Source: Candidatus Desantisiibacteriota bacterium (lineage in GTDB: Bacteria; UBA9089; CG2-30-40-21). Taken from it: a stretch of DNA of 17,783 nucleotides. The DNA lies in contig JACQYP010000090.1 in NCBI GenBank assembly GCA_016208205.1, forward strand, positions 1-17,783, written 5' to 3'. The notes beneath the pieces were generated by a model. That model ran no database searches. It was not told the DNA's origin and worked only from the letters and a program-made list of their open reading frames with translations. Both the position numbers and the translations under genes were made by a program. Positions 5,754-13,374 of this stretch are shown one piece after another (the stretch's first letter is position 1; the number at the start of each line of letters is the position of its first letter).

Positions 5754-7079
5754 TTAGAATCTACCTCGTATCTTCCCTTTTTTCATAAAACCATCATAAT
5801 GACCCATCAAAAGATGAGATTCTATCTGCCGCATAATGTCAAGAGCCACACCAACTGCAATCAAGATGGATGTCCCTCCAAAATGAAACGGTACCTTCAT
5901 CCCGCCATATATCAACGACGGTATCAGATTAATCAATGCCAGAAATATTGCCCCAACAAAGGTAATCCTTTTCAGGATGCGTTCAATATATTCAGCCGTT
6001 GGTTTACCGGGTCTGATACCGGGAACAAACCCGCCATACTTACGCATATTCTCTGCAACATCCACTGGATTAAAGATTACAGTCACATAAAAGTAGGTAA
6101 AGAATATTATAGCAAAGGTCTCTATGATGTAATATATTGCCCCCTGTCCAGGTGTTAATTGATGAACTATAAACTCCATGACCGGATTACCTGTTCCACC
6201 AAAAAAGGTCATGATCGTAGCCGGTATGGTCAGCAGGGATGAGGCAAAGATAATGGGAATAACACCTGCCATATTGACTTGCAAAGGCATATGCGTACTC
6301 TGCCCGCCATATACCTTTCTTCCCACCATTCGCTTGGCATACTGCACCATAATCTTACGATGCCCCTGAATCATGGTCACTGTTGCTGCTATAGCTAATA
6401 AAATAACCGCCAGCCCTATTATAAATACAATAATATTCCTTTCACCGGTAAACAAAAGCTTACCACTCTCAATAATACCATTGGGTATCCTTGAGATAAT
6501 ATTAGCAAAGATTATCAGGGATGCTCCATTCCCCAGACCCCTTTCAGTAATCTGTTCCCCAAGCCACATCACAAAGGCAGTCCCTGTAGTCAAGGTGATA
6601 ATAGTCATAAGATGAAAACCAAGACCAGGAGCCAAAACCATACTCTCGCCTTGCAATCCACGCATACTCTGTATCCAGATGCTTACACCGGATGCTTGGA
6701 TAACACCAATTACAAGTGTCAGGTATCTGGTATACTGATTTATCTTCTTCCTGCCTATCTCTCCCTCTTTCTGAATCTTTTCAAGGGAAGGCATCACCTT
6801 TGTCAGCAGAGACATAATGATTGAAGCACTGATATAAGGCATAATACCGAGGGTAAAGATAGAAAACTTCTCAAATGCTCCCCCGGCAAACATATCCAGC
6901 ATCCCGACAATCGTACCCTTTGCCTGCTGAAATATCTGTCCAAGAGCAACCGTATCCACACCGGGTGTAGGCACTGCTGCCCCAAAACGATAAACAGCAA
7001 GCAAGGCAATAGTAAAAAGTATTCTCTTTCTTAACTCATAAACCTTAAACGGATTGAGTACATTTTCAATTCCCTTCAC
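5754..7079 (-). CDS. secY: Protein translocase subunit SecY
   Basis: SecY is the channel of the SecYEG translocon in the cytoplasmic membrane. The 441 residues fit the family, and I can follow about ten hydrophobic segments. Signature stretches include VPTPGVD in the first periplasmic region, EQITERGLGNGASLIIF, and the cytoplasmic loop around KRMVGRKVYGGQSTHMPL. The C-terminal GGTSILIAVGVALD is also typical. The start is GTG 7077-7079, preceded by GGAGG about 10 nt away. The stop TAA overlaps an ATG in the adk frame. rplO-secY-adk is the standard order, with a GTAG hairpin in the rplO-secY gap. Confidence 0.98.
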   Translation of the reverse strand: MKGIENVLNPFKVYELRKRILFTIALLAVYRFGAAVPTPGVDTVALGQIFQQAKGTIVGMLDMFAGGAFEKFSIFTLGIMPYISASIIMSLLTKVMPSLEKIQKEGEIGRKKINQYTRYLTLVIGVIQASGVSIWIQSMRGLQGESMVLAPGLGFHLMTIITLTTGTAFVMWLGEQITERGLGNGASLIIFANIISRIPNGIIESGKLLFTGERNIIVFIIGLAVILLAIAATVTMIQGHRKIMVQYAKRMVGRKVYGGQSTHMPLQVNMAGVIPIIFASSLLTIPATIMTFFGGTGNPVMEFIVHQLTPGQGAIYYIIETFAIIFFTYFYVTVIFNPVDVAENMRKYGGFVPGIRPGKPTAEYIERILKRITFVGAIFLALINLIPSLIYGGMKVPFHFGGTSILIAVGVALDIMRQIESHLLMGHYDGFMKKGKIRGRF

Positions 7080-7111
7080 CCTTACTCTTCCTCCATATCA
7101 TTGTCCACAGC

Positions 7112-7139
7112 GTAGAGACGCAAGATTTTGCGTCTCTAC
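7112..7139. repeat. GTAGAGACGCAA hairpin overlapping the rplO stop codon
   Basis: A perfect inverted repeat with 12-bp arms (GTAGAGACGCAA and its complement) around a 4-nt loop, so GTAG heads it on both strands. The rplO TAG stop (7136-7138) is formed by the element's own end. There is no T run on the minus strand, so it is not a simple terminator. It is another REP-like hairpin with a different stem sequence. Confidence 0.8.
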
Positions 7140-7576
7140 ACAAATTTCACAGTCCCACCTGCAGCCTCTATCTTTCTCACTGCTTCCTTACTTGCTGCCT
7201 CAACTACCACATGTAAAGGGATATTTATCTCTCCATCACCCAGAATCTTTACCCCGGATTTCAGCTTTGAGATCATTCCGGTACTTAAAAGCAAATCAGA
7301 TGTAATCGCACACCCTGACTCAAACTCTGACAATCTTTCTACATTAATAATAGCAAATTCCCTTCTATTCATACTGAAGAAGCCTCTTTTAGGGATTCGG
7401 CGCTGGAGCGGCATCTGACCACCCTCAAATCCTCTTCTCGGCTTCCTTCCACTTCTTGCCTTTTGTCCCTTTGCTCCCTTGCCGGCAGTCATCCCTAAAC
7501 CACTTCCATGCCCTCTCCCTACTCTTTTAGCCTTTTTTCGTGAACCGGCCGGAGCAACTAATTCATTTAACTTCAT
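7136..7576 (-). CDS. rplO: 50S ribosomal protein L15
   Basis: L15 is a late-assembling large-subunit protein that contacts many 23S rRNA domains. The 146-residue product has the canonical glycine-rich basic N-terminus (MKLNELVAPAGSRKKAKRVG, then GHGSGLGMTAGKGAKGQ) and the GFEGGQMPLQRRIPKRGF block. The ATG at 7574-7576 sits just after GAGGTGG and overlaps the end of rpmD by 14 nt, which suggests coupling. The frame is open further upstream, but that part reads as out-of-frame rpmD sequence. The stop codon lies inside a REP-like hairpin. Confidence 0.97.
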   Translation of the reverse strand: MKLNELVAPAGSRKKAKRVGRGHGSGLGMTAGKGAKGQKARSGRKPRRGFEGGQMPLQRRIPKRGFFSMNRREFAIINVERLSEFESGCAITSDLLLSTGMISKLKSGVKILGDGEINIPLHVVVEAASKEAVRKIEAAGGTVKFV

Positions 7577-7754
7577 TTCCCACCTCAACCAAATAACACA
7601 CTTTATTAACCATACCTCGAATAACCGGGGTATCATTCTTTATCACTACATCGTCTATTCTTCTGAGCCCAAGAGCAGCCAATGTCTTCCGATGCTTTGG
7701 CACCCTTCCGAAAGCACTCTTTATCAATTTTATTCTTATTTGCTTACCTTCCAT
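7563..7754 (-). CDS. rpmD: 50S ribosomal protein L30
   Basis: L30 is a small large-subunit protein. The 63-residue product fits the bacterial form: IRIKLIKSAFGRVPKHRKTL, then ALGLRRIDDVVIKNDTPVIRGMVNKV, with the conserved end of VCYLVEV. The ATG at 7752-7754 follows AAGGTGG. It overlaps rplO by 14 nt. It is separated from rpsE by a 167-nt gap holding a CACAAAG-family hairpin, which is unusually wide for this gene pair. Confidence 0.96.
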   Translation of the reverse strand: MEGKQIRIKLIKSAFGRVPKHRKTLAALGLRRIDDVVIKNDTPVIRGMVNKVCYLVEVGNEVK

Positions 7755-7781
7755 TTTACCACCTTAATTTTATCATTGTTT

Positions 7782-7918
7782 ATAACTATTCAGCCACAAA
7801 GACACAAAAAATATAGAATTTGGTAATCCGATATTTGTTAGATCACCAAGCCACCAAGTCAGTTATTTTACAACCTTGGTGTCTTGGTGCCTTCGTGGCA
7901 AGATACCTGAGTGGTTAT
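7782..7918. repeat. CACAAAG-family long inverted repeat between rpsE and rpmD
   Basis: The outer arms are ATAACTATTCAG (7782-7793) and CTGAGTGGTTAT (7907-7918), matching at 10 of 12 when inverted. Inside these, CCACAAAGACACAAA on the left faces a GGTGTCTTGGTGCCTTCGTGG run on the right. The core repeats CACCAAG phrases. The TAACYACTCAGGT motif at the right end is shared with the inner arms of the element at 121-342. It abuts the rpsE stop codon. I see no reading frame in it. Confidence 0.7.
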
Positions 7919-7921
7919 CAG

Positions 7922-8440
7922 CTACTTTCCTTTTCTCAATTCAACCTTATCTATTATCCCCTTCATCGCTTTCAACCCTTCCAATGTAGCATGAACCACA
8001 TTGATAGGATTATTTGTTCCAATAGTTTTAGTTAAGATATCCTTGATACCCACTGCCTCCATCACTGCCCTTACCGGAGCACCGGCAACAATCCCTGTGC
8101 CAGGTGCAGCAGGTTTCAGTATTACCCTGCCTGCTCCAAAATGACCTACGAAAAAGCAAGGTACGGTATTATCTCTTAATGCCACGGTAAACATGCTTTT
8201 CTTTGCTAATTCAACCCCTTTAGCAATTGCACTCGGCACCTCTTTTGCCTTTCCAATTCCAACCCCAACCTGTCCCTTTTCATCGCCAACTACAACCAAT
8301 GCTGAGAACCCAAACCGTTTTCCACCCTTAACCACTTTTGCTACCCGGTTGAGGAAAACTACCTTTTCCTTAAGCCCTGATGATGATTCACCATCTTTTT
8401 TTCTTTCTCTTGTCTTTCTTTCTCTTCTTTCCTCTGCCAT
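7922..8440 (-). CDS. rpsE: 30S ribosomal protein S5
   Basis: S5 lies near the mRNA entry channel and affects decoding fidelity and helicase activity of the ribosome. The 172-residue product shows the double-stranded RNA-binding-like N domain ([18 protein letters not shown] and [14 protein letters not shown]). The C-terminal domain contains [20 protein letters not shown] and the conserved [17 protein letters not shown] charged stretch rich in Arg, Lys and Glu precedes the core (2-25). I prefer ATG 8438-8440, as AGAGGT lies 9 nt upstream. An ATG two codons earlier is only 3 nt from it. The order rplR-rpsE-rpmD is standard. Confidence 0.97.
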   Translation of the reverse strand: MAEERRERKTRERKKDGESSSGLKEKVVFLNRVAKVVKGGKRFGFSALVVVGDEKGQVGVGIGKAKEVPSAIAKGVELAKKSMFTVALRDNTVPCFFVGHFGAGRVILKPAAPGTGIVAGAPVRAVMEAVGIKDILTKTIGTNNPINVVHATLEGLKAMKGIIDKVELRKGK

Positions 8441-8465
8441 AATCATTCTACCTCTTGTTAATTAT

Positions 8466-8590
8466 TTAGGTTGTTTAGGCTGAAGGCTATTAGGTAGGAG
8501 GGAATTATGCGATACGGACATATAGTCTGTTTACCTTTCCTAATCCCTTCTTACCTACAGTCTAAAAGCCTACAGTCTATCTACCTAAAC
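8466..8590. repeat. TAGACTGTAGGCT-type repeat between rplR and rpsE
   Basis: The left half (TTTAGGCTGAAGGCTATTAGG) and the right half (CTACAGTCTAAAAGCCTACAG...) are made of related phrases in opposite orientation, so the segment can fold back on itself. A second member of the family is at 10961-11058. No coding frame is visible. Confidence 0.6.
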
Positions 8591-8597
8591 TGTTACC

Positions 8598-8954
8598 TTA
8601 AAAATTCAGCCCTTCAGCCCTTGCTCCATCAGCAACGGCTTTGATTCGACCATGGTAAAGCAATCCACCACGATCAAAAACCACATCCTTTATCCCTTTT
8701 TCTATTGCCTTACGGGCAATCATTTTTCCTACCTCACCGGCTACTTCACTCTTTTTCATCCCAGAGGTATCAACACCCTTTATACTGGAAGCAGCAACAA
8801 GTGTTACACCTTTTTCATCATCTATTATCTGTCCATAAACATGATTCAATGTGCGACAAACAGTCAATCGTGGTCTTTCCGATGTACCACTTACATTCTG
8901 TCTCACCCTTAACTTTCTTCTTAACTTAGCATCTTGTTTTGTCTTAACCTTCAT
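8598..8954 (-). CDS. rplR: 50S ribosomal protein L18
   Basis: L18 binds 5S rRNA and joins it to the central protuberance. The 118 residues are normal in length. Diagnostic parts are [19 protein letters not shown] near the N-terminus, the [19 protein letters not shown] strand pair, and the C-terminal [20 protein letters not shown]. The ATG at 8952-8954 follows GGAAAGG. It comes after rplF, with a repeat-bearing gap of about 100 nt, and precedes rpsE. Confidence 0.97.
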   Translation of the reverse strand: MKVKTKQDAKLRRKLRVRQNVSGTSERPRLTVCRTLNHVYGQIIDDEKGVTLVAASSIKGVDTSGMKKSEVAGEVGKMIARKAIEKGIKDVVFDRGGLLYHGRIKAVADGARAEGLNF

Positions 8955-8987
8955 CTTTCCTTTCCTTTTTGTCAGGTATATGTAATC

Positions 8988-9052
8988 GTTTACAGTTACC
9001 GGTTCACAGTTTTTTAACCGTAAACCGACAACTGTAAACCGTGAACAGTTAC
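8988..9052. repeat. GTAAACCGTGAACAGT-type repeat between rplF and rplR
   Basis: Phrases such as GTTTACAGTTACCGGTTCACAGTT and, inverted, AACTGTAAACCGTGAACAGTTAC face each other across a short centre, so the segment is an imperfect palindrome. A related member sits at 14637-14686 near rpsC. Confidence 0.65.
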
Positions 9053-9058
9053 AAAAAT

Positions 9059-9601
9059 CTACTTCTTCCCGCCTACCTTACCGGCCTTTCTTCTAATTAC
9101 CTCACCAACATACCTTAATCCTTTTGCCTTATAACAATCTGCCTTACGAATCTGACGAATCTTGGCTGCTGTCTCACCTACCAACTCCTTATCAATCCCC
9201 ATAACCCTTACCCTGGTAGGTTCCGGAACTTCAAAAGAAATCCCTTCCGGTGGCTCAAACACAACAGGATGAGAATAACCAAGCGCAAAAACAACCTTCT
9301 TACCCTTTAATTCAGCTCGATACCCTATCCCTTCAATTATCAGCTCCTTAGTAAATCCCTTAGATACACCATCAACCATATTCTGGATAAGGCTTCTGGT
9401 CAACCCATGCAATTTCCTATGCTGACAACTATCTGTCGGACGAGTCACAACAATCTGATTACCCTCATTTGAAATACTCATTGAGGCTGGAATTATCCAG
9501 TTTAATCTTCCCTTTGGACCATTAACAACTATTTTCTGATTATCTAACTCAAATTTTATCCCTGACGGGATAACTACCGGCTTTTTTCCAATCCTTGACA
9601 T
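9059..9601 (-). CDS. rplF: 50S ribosomal protein L6
   Basis: L6 binds 23S rRNA near the sarcin-ricin loop and the L7/L12 stalk base. The 180-residue product begins [15 protein letters not shown] and ends with [21 protein letters not shown] sequence ([20 protein letters not shown]). The middle has [23 protein letters not shown] 9599-9601 shares its A with the rpsH stop as TAATG, and GAGGTG lies just upstream, so translation is probably coupled to rpsH. A GTG two codons earlier is a weaker alternative. Confidence 0.97.
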   Translation of the reverse strand: MSRIGKKPVVIPSGIKFELDNQKIVVNGPKGRLNWIIPASMSISNEGNQIVVTRPTDSCQHRKLHGLTRSLIQNMVDGVSKGFTKELIIEGIGYRAELKGKKVVFALGYSHPVVFEPPEGISFEVPEPTRVRVMGIDKELVGETAAKIRQIRKADCYKAKGLRYVGEVIRRKAGKVGGKK

Positions 9602-9996
9602 TACCACACCTCACACAATATCTCTCCGCCAACATTCATCTTCCGACATTCTCTATCTGTTAATATTCCCTTTGATGTAGAGACAATTGACATCCCTAAT
9701 CCACTAAATACCCTTGTTACATCCTCTGACCCTTTGTACCTTCGCAACCCCGGTCTGCTAATCCTCTTCAGATTAGTAATTATCCTCTCATTGTTTGGCC
9801 CATATCTCAAGTATATTCGCAACACACCTTGCTTACTATCCTCTATAAGCTTATAATTTTTGATATACTTCTCCCTTTTAAGAAGAGAAGCTATCTCTGT
9901 CTTTAAGATAGAAGCAGGCACATCTAACTTTTCATGACCAGCCTTATTCGCATTCCTGATTCTCGTCAGCATATCAGCAATTGGATCTGTTAACAA
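9601..9996 (-). CDS. rpsH: 30S ribosomal protein S8
   Basis: S8 is a primary binder of 16S rRNA helix 21 and, in some bacteria, the repressor of the spc operon. The 131-residue product begins [20 protein letters not shown] after the start. It ends with the typical block [22 protein letters not shown] and GGEILCEVW. The start codon is TTG 9994-9996, with AGGGGTG about 7 nt upstream. No ATG fits. The stop overlaps the rplF start by one base. A repeat-filled gap of 101 nt separates it from rpsN. Confidence 0.96.
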   Translation of the reverse strand: MLTDPIADMLTRIRNANKAGHEKLDVPASILKTEIASLLKREKYIKNYKLIEDSKQGVLRIYLRYGPNNERIITNLKRISRPGLRRYKGSEDVTRVFSGLGMSIVSTSKGILTDRECRKMNVGGEILCEVW

Positions 9997-10021
9997 TTTT
10001 AATCACCCCTTTATCAACTTT

Positions 10022-10091
10022 CAGCTGTCAGCCTTCAGCTGCCACCACCACTATTATCAATATAGGTCATATAAGACTTATTATGACCTAT
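10022..10091. repeat. Composite repeat: CAGCTGTCAG phrase plus ATAGGTCATA palindrome
   Basis: CAGCTGTCAGCCTTCAGCTG-like sequence at the left is followed by a perfect 10-bp inverted repeat, ATAGGTCATA (10062-10071) against TATGACCTAT (10082-10091), with a 10-nt centre. The latter belongs to the GTCCTATAGG/GGTCATATAAG family. It fills the rpsN-rpsH gap. Confidence 0.65.
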
Positions 10092-10097
10092 CCTTCA

Positions 10098-10283
10098 TTA
10101 CCAGCTTGCCTTTGTCACACCAGGTATCTTCCCCTGCAAGGCAAGCATACGGAAACATATTCGACACATTCCAAACTGGCGTAGATAACCCCTTGGACGA
10201 CCACACAATTGACATCGGTGATATTTTCTCACCTTAAACTTGGGATCTTTATTCGCCTTAATAATCATAGACTTCTTTGCCAT
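10098..10283 (-). CDS. rpsN: 30S ribosomal protein S14, type Z (zinc-binding)
   Basis: S14 is part of the 30S head. At 61 residues this is the short zinc form (often called rpsZ or rpsN1), with Cys24, Cys27, Cys40 and Cys43 in CQLC...CRIC. The end, [13 protein letters not shown], is canonical. The ATG at 10281-10283 is preferred, with AGGTGGG about 8-9 nt upstream. A GTG two codons earlier is in frame but too close to that motif. It lies between rplE and rpsH as usual. Confidence 0.97.
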   Translation of the reverse strand: MAKKSMIIKANKDPKFKVRKYHRCQLCGRPRGYLRQFGMCRICFRMLALQGKIPGVTKASW

Positions 10284-10301
10284 AACCACCCACCTAAATT
10301 T

Positions 10302-10352
10302 TCAGCATTCAATCATCAGTTCTCAATAGGTCATATAAAACCTATAAGTCTT
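10302..10352. repeat. TCAGCATTCAATCATCAG / GGTCATATAAAACC repeat before rpsN
   Basis: A TTCAGCATTCAATCATCAG phrase is followed by AATAGGTCATATAAAACCTATAAGTCTTATA. The second part shows the same GGTCATATA and CCTATAAGTC modules seen at 10062-10091 and 11420-11474. It fills the gap between rplE and rpsN. Confidence 0.6.
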
Positions 10353-10355
10353 ATA

Positions 10356-10901
10356 CTATTTCCTGAATGGCATACCGAATAACTTCAACAACTCTCTTGC
10401 TTCTTCATCTGTCTTAGCCGTTGTTATCAGAGTAATATTCATACCGGCAGCCTTTTCAATCTTATCATAATTAATCTCTGGAAAGATTATTTGCTCTTTA
10501 ATCCCCATAGTATAATTTCCATAACCATCAAAAGACTTAGGAGACAACCCCCTGAAATCCCTGACCCTGGGAAGAGAAATACTTATCAAACGATAAAAAA
10601 ATTCATACATAGCCCGACCACGCAGTGTAACCATACACCCTATAGACATTCCTTCCCGCAGCTTAAAATTGGCAATAGACTTTTTCGCCTTAGTCTTTAT
10701 CCCACGCCTTCCGGTAATTTGTCCCAATTCCGTAATCGCAGTATCAAGCAGCTTGGGATTAGAACCACCCTCGCCCAACCCAATATTTATCACAATCTTT
10801 TCAATGCGAGGTACAGCCCATTTGTTTTTATATCCCAATTCCTTCATCATTTGAGGAATAATCTCATTATCATATTTTTCCTTTAATACTATTGCAGCCA
10901 T
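10356..10901 (-). CDS. rplE: 50S ribosomal protein L5
   Basis: L5 binds 5S rRNA in the central protuberance and contacts the P-site tRNA. The 181 residues match the family. Visible signatures are [16 protein letters not shown] near the N-terminus, [24 protein letters not shown] in the middle, and [21 protein letters not shown] before the C-terminal [16 protein letters not shown]. The ATG at 10899-10901 follows GAGAGG at good distance. rplX lies upstream across a repeat-filled gap. Confidence 0.98.
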   Translation of the reverse strand: MAAIVLKEKYDNEIIPQMMKELGYKNKWAVPRIEKIVINIGLGEGGSNPKLLDTAITELGQITGRRGIKTKAKKSIANFKLREGMSIGCMVTLRGRAMYEFFYRLISISLPRVRDFRGLSPKSFDGYGNYTMGIKEQIIFPEINYDKIEKAAGMNITLITTAKTDEEARELLKLFGMPFRK

Positions 10902-10960
10902 TATTTTTCCTCTCTCCCTCTTATTTTTGCAGGAACAAGGGAATCACCCCTGTCTGATTC

Positions 10961-11058
10961 AGGCTATTAGACTGTAGGCTGTCAGGCTGTAGGTTTGAAG
11001 AACATCCTTACTCACCTTTATCTTCTTAACAGTCTATAGTCTATCTACCTTCAGCCTT
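10961..11058. repeat. TAGACTGTAGGCT-type repeat between rplX and rplE
   Basis: The left part reads AGGCTATTAGACTGTAGG followed by CTGTCAGGCTGTAGG. The right part, CAGTCTATAGTCTATCTACC and TTCAGCCT, is its approximate reverse complement. It belongs to the same family as 8466-8590. No reading frame of note. Confidence 0.6.
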
Positions 11059-11068
11059 CCTTAATTAC

Positions 11069-11404
11069 TTACTTTTTATCCTTATCCACAATTTCCGAGC
11101 ATTTTCGACAAATGCGTGATTTTATACCACCTTCTAATATCAAATGCCCCAATCTTGTTGGTTGATTACAATTTGGACAGATAAACATCACATTTGAAAC
11201 ATGAAGAGATGCCTCACGAGTAACTATCCCACCGGTTTGAGCCTTTTGAGGATTGGGACGGGTATGCTTTTTAATCATATTAACCCCTTCAACCAAAACC
11301 CGCTGTTTAGCAGAAAGAATATGGAGTATCTTTCCCTTTTTTCCCTTATCCTTACCGGCAATTACTTCTACCTTATCACCTTTTTTAACATGCAATCGAT
11401 TCAT
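11069..11404 (-). CDS. rplX: 50S ribosomal protein L24 with Cys4 C-terminal motif
   Basis: L24 initiates assembly of the large subunit and lies near the tunnel exit. The 111-residue product has an N-terminal KOW motif (KKGDKVEVIAGKDKGKKGKI, about 7-26). The middle contains VEGVNMIKKHTRPNPQ and GGIVTREASLHVSNV. Four cysteines (76, 79, 99, 102) form a zinc-ribbon-like tail seen in many bacterial L24 proteins. ATG 11402-11404 is chosen, with AAAGGTGAT close upstream. An in-frame GTG three codons earlier lies within that motif. Confidence 0.97.
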   Translation of the reverse strand: MNRLHVKKGDKVEVIAGKDKGKKGKILHILSAKQRVLVEGVNMIKKHTRPNPQKAQTGGIVTREASLHVSNVMFICPNCNQPTRLGHLILEGGIKSRICRKCSEIVDKDKK

Positions 11405-11419
11405 ATTTATCACCTTTTA

Positions 11420-11474
11420 ATAATAAGTCCTATATGACCTATAAGTCATATTCCTATAAGTCCTATAGGACTTA
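11420..11474. repeat. GTCCTATAGGAC-family repeat starting at the rplN stop
   Basis: The gap is made of alternating AAGTCCTATA, GACCTATAAGTC and AAGTCCTATAGGACTTATA modules. The right part contains a perfect 18-bp palindrome around CCTATAGG. On the minus strand the repeat begins with the rplN stop itself (TAAGTCCTATAGG). Confidence 0.75.
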
Positions 11475-11840
11475 TACAACCTCTGGAGCAAGGGTAATAA
11501 TCTTCATATAATTCTTTGCCCTTAATTCCCTTGCAACCGGACCAAATATTCTGGTTCCCTTTGGATTACCCTGTTCATCTACTATTACCACAGCATTATT
11601 ATCAAACCGTAAGGATGAACCGTCCTTTCTTTTTATTTGATTAACGGTTCTTACCACCACAGCCTTAACCACATCACCAGACTTAACCGCAGCATTTGGG
11701 ATAGCATCTTTTACTGCTGCTACGATTACATCCCCTACCCTTGCATACCGGGCATTCGATCCCTTCAGTACCCGGATACACAACACCTCTTTCGCCCCTG
11801 AATTATCAGCTACAACACACCTTGTCTGTGTCTGAATCAT
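11472..11840 (-). CDS. rplN: 50S ribosomal protein L14
   Basis: L14 lies on the intersubunit face of the large subunit and forms bridges to 16S rRNA. Its 122 residues are the standard length. The protein starts [19 protein letters not shown] and carries [18 protein letters not shown]. It ends with the [17 protein letters not shown] block and [11 protein letters not shown]. The ATG at 11838-11840 lies 4 nt after the rpsQ stop, with its ribosome binding site (AAGGCGGTG) inside the end of rpsQ. This tight spacing suggests coupling. Confidence 0.98.
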   Translation of the reverse strand: MIQTQTRCVVADNSGAKEVLCIRVLKGSNARYARVGDVIVAAVKDAIPNAAVKSGDVVKAVVVRTVNQIKRKDGSSLRFDNNAVVIVDEQGNPKGTRIFGPVARELRAKNYMKIITLAPEVV

Positions 11841-11844
11841 TTTC

Positions 11845-12102
11845 TTACACCGCCTTCCTTACAATCTCTGTTACCCGCCATCTCTTTGTCTTAGAAAGTG
11901 GTCTTGTCTCCATGATCCGCACCCTATCCCCTGTCTTGCAAGTATTCTCTTCATCATGAGCATAATAACTCTTTTTAACACTAATTATCTTTTCATAGAC
12001 AGGATGTTTCTTCCGACTGACAACATTCACGACAACGGTTTTATCCATCTTACTTGAGATAACATCTCCTTCTCTTACCTTTCGTCTTCCTCTATCCTGC
12101 AT
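11845..12102 (-). CDS. rpsQ: 30S ribosomal protein S17
   Basis: S17 binds 16S rRNA early in 30S body assembly. The 85-residue product has the OB-fold core [14 protein letters not shown] and the [19 protein letters not shown] segment. It closes with the conserved [23 protein letters not shown] 12100-12102 is chosen, since GGAGGA ends 8 nt upstream. The frame is open to 12156 but that part looks non-coding. Normally rpmC precedes directly. Here a roughly 1-kb insertion with two unrelated reading frames separates them. Confidence 0.97.
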   Translation of the reverse strand: MQDRGRRKVREGDVISSKMDKTVVVNVVSRKKHPVYEKIISVKKSYYAHDEENTCKTGDRVRIMETRPLSKTKRWRVTEIVRKAV

Positions 12103-12162
12103 CAAACATCTCCTCCATATACCTATCAGTAATCCTGTAGTCCACAAGATTTCCACACCTTA

Positions 12163-12837
12163 TTATTGAACAATTACCGATTTAAGTTTAAAAAAATATA
12201 CTATTAACGCCACCAATAATCCAGCAACAAAACTTACTATAATATTTGCTACTGGCTCAAATTTTTTTGCTTTATCTATTTCTATTACAGCAGAAACACT
12301 GTTTCTTATTTTTTTGTCAATATCAAAAAGTTCATCAAGAATCTCTTTATAATGCTCTACTTCAATCATCAATTCGCTACCATTCGCGATATCTTTCTCT
12401 TCTCTTAACCTTGCAATTTCATTACCTATTTCATCAATCCTTGGTCGTATGTTTGAATAATAATCAGGTATTGCTTTAGAAATAGCTTCATGATGAAAAG
12501 GTTTAAGTGTTTCTATTATTCTGTCTCTAAGGCTCATTGATAGCCAATCTACACTATCAAAAAATGCTCTATACTCATGTCCTAACGCTTTATCAAGATT
12601 CTTATCAATATATTTTGAATCTTCACAATCATTAATTCCTATTATTACCGAATTAGCCCTAATTATATGTTCTAAAGTATTTCTTAATTCATTAAAAGGT
12701 TGAATAAATGTCTTAAAACTCTCATCAAATTCCTCTGCCTTTAATGTAATATGCTTAGTATACTCATGAACATGTATTATTTTTTTCCATACTTCTTTAC
12801 AGACTTTCTCTATTTTTACCTCTATCTTATACTTCAA
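12163..12837 (-). CDS. Uncharacterised helical protein with C-terminal membrane segment
   Basis: I do not recognise this family. The 224 residues look mostly helical and charged, with a likely coiled coil around 130-180 (RIDEIGNEIARLREEK and EHYKEILDELFDIDKKI). One strongly hydrophobic segment lies at about 197-216 (ANIIVSFVAGLLVALIVYFF), followed by a short tail, which suggests a C-terminally anchored protein facing the cytoplasm. No ATG opens the frame. The first codon after the upstream gene's TAA is TTG (12835-12837), with no visible ribosome binding site. The upstream 65-codon frame is in the same phase, so readthrough, reinitiation or a broken single gene are all possible. Its base use is AT-richer than the ribosomal neighbours, suggesting acquired DNA. 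Confidence 0.6.
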   Translation of the reverse strand: MKYKIEVKIEKVCKEVWKKIIHVHEYTKHITLKAEEFDESFKTFIQPFNELRNTLEHIIRANSVIIGINDCEDSKYIDKNLDKALGHEYRAFFDSVDWLSMSLRDRIIETLKPFHHEAISKAIPDYYSNIRPRIDEIGNEIARLREEKDIANGSELMIEVEHYKEILDELFDIDKKIRNSVSAVIEIDKAKKFEPVANIIVSFVAGLLVALIVYFFKLKSVIVQ

Positions 12838-13035
12838 TTAAGGTAATTTCGTTGAATAAACTCTTTTTCTATTTTCTTCATACTCCTTCGTTGTCCAAAA
12901 TCTTCCTGTAGAAATTCTCACAGAACCTCGATACCTATATGACTCATTAACAACTTGCTTCCGGACTTCTTCAGTGATAGAACCCATAGATGGAAAATCC
13001 TTTTCAATAAGTTCTAATAATTCTGTCTTACTCAT
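12838..13035 (-). CDS. Uncharacterised 65-residue protein inserted between rpmC and rpsQ
   Basis: The start is very well marked: ATG 13033-13035 follows AAGGAGGT by 6 nt, the best ribosome binding site near this spot. The product is acidic at the N-terminus (TELLELIEKDFPS) and basic in the middle. Its C-terminal half, SVRISTGRFWTTKEYEENRK, looks like a defined short motif rather than random sequence, and it ends YSTKLP. I cannot assign a family. It ends at TAA 12838-12840, immediately and in frame before the 224-codon frame. The pairing resembles a small two-gene cargo unit, such as a regulator or antitoxin with its partner, but this is conjecture. Confidence 0.65.
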   Translation of the reverse strand: MSKTELLELIEKDFPSMGSITEEVRKQVVNESYRYRGSVRISTGRFWTTKEYEENRKRVYSTKLP

Positions 13036-13094
13036 TAAAATACCTCCTTTTTAATGATAAAACAATAGTAATTTTACCACTGATCACCAAATGC

Positions 13095-13295
13095 TTACCC
13101 TACAACACTACTCTCCATATTTCTAATCAGGGTCAACACCCTGGCAATCCCACGACGAACCTGACAAATCCTTGCCGGATTATCTAATTTTCGGAGTGCA
13201 GACTGATGTCTCAGATTTAATAATTCCCTGTACATATCTTTTCTTTTATCATAAAGCTCTTCTAAGGTTAATTCCTTCAACTCTCTCAGTTTCAT
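13095..13295 (-). CDS. rpmC: 50S ribosomal protein L29
   Basis: L29 is a small helical protein at the tunnel exit, near the docking site for SRP and trigger factor. The 66-residue product begins MKLRELKELTLEELYDKRKD and carries the family motif ELLNLRHQSALRKLDNPARI, then RRGIARVLTLIR. The ATG at 13293-13295 follows a purine-rich GGGAGAGAAGAAAG stretch. It is separated from rplP by a 227-nt gap full of palindromes and from rpsQ by the inserted genes. Both separations are unusual for this gene set. Confidence 0.96.
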   Translation of the reverse strand: MKLRELKELTLEELYDKRKDMYRELLNLRHQSALRKLDNPARICQVRRGIARVLTLIRNMESSVVG

Positions 13296-13347
13296 CTTTC
13301 TTCTCTCTCCCCTATGCGGATAATATCAATCAAAACCTGTCTGGCAT

Positions 13348-13368
13348 GTAGCAAGCACCTTCAGGTGC
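13348..13368 (+). repeat. GTAG-headed GCACC/GGTGC hairpin
   Basis: GTAG (13348-13351) is followed after CAA by GCACC-TTCA-GGTGC (13355-13368), a short perfect stem-loop. It follows the GTAG-plus-hairpin pattern of the map-infA cluster but with another stem sequence. It lies in the rplP-rpmC gap beside the larger hairpin. Confidence 0.55.
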
Positions 13369-13374
13369 GTTTCG

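Noticed and set aside
7112..7139. Hairpin after rplO as a transcription terminator
   Set aside because: The stem is strong but no T run follows on the minus strand, and secY directly downstream must be transcribed. A REP-like element fits better.
7563..7636. N-terminal extension of L15 (about 20 codons) over rpmD
   Set aside because: The extension is out-of-frame rpmD sequence. The family start MKLNEL has its own ribosome binding site at 7574-7576.
13036..13094. A separate promoter for the inserted gene pair
   Set aside because: The AT-rich stretch upstream of the 65-codon gene shows no convincing -35/-10 pair at proper spacing, so I leave it as operon readthrough.
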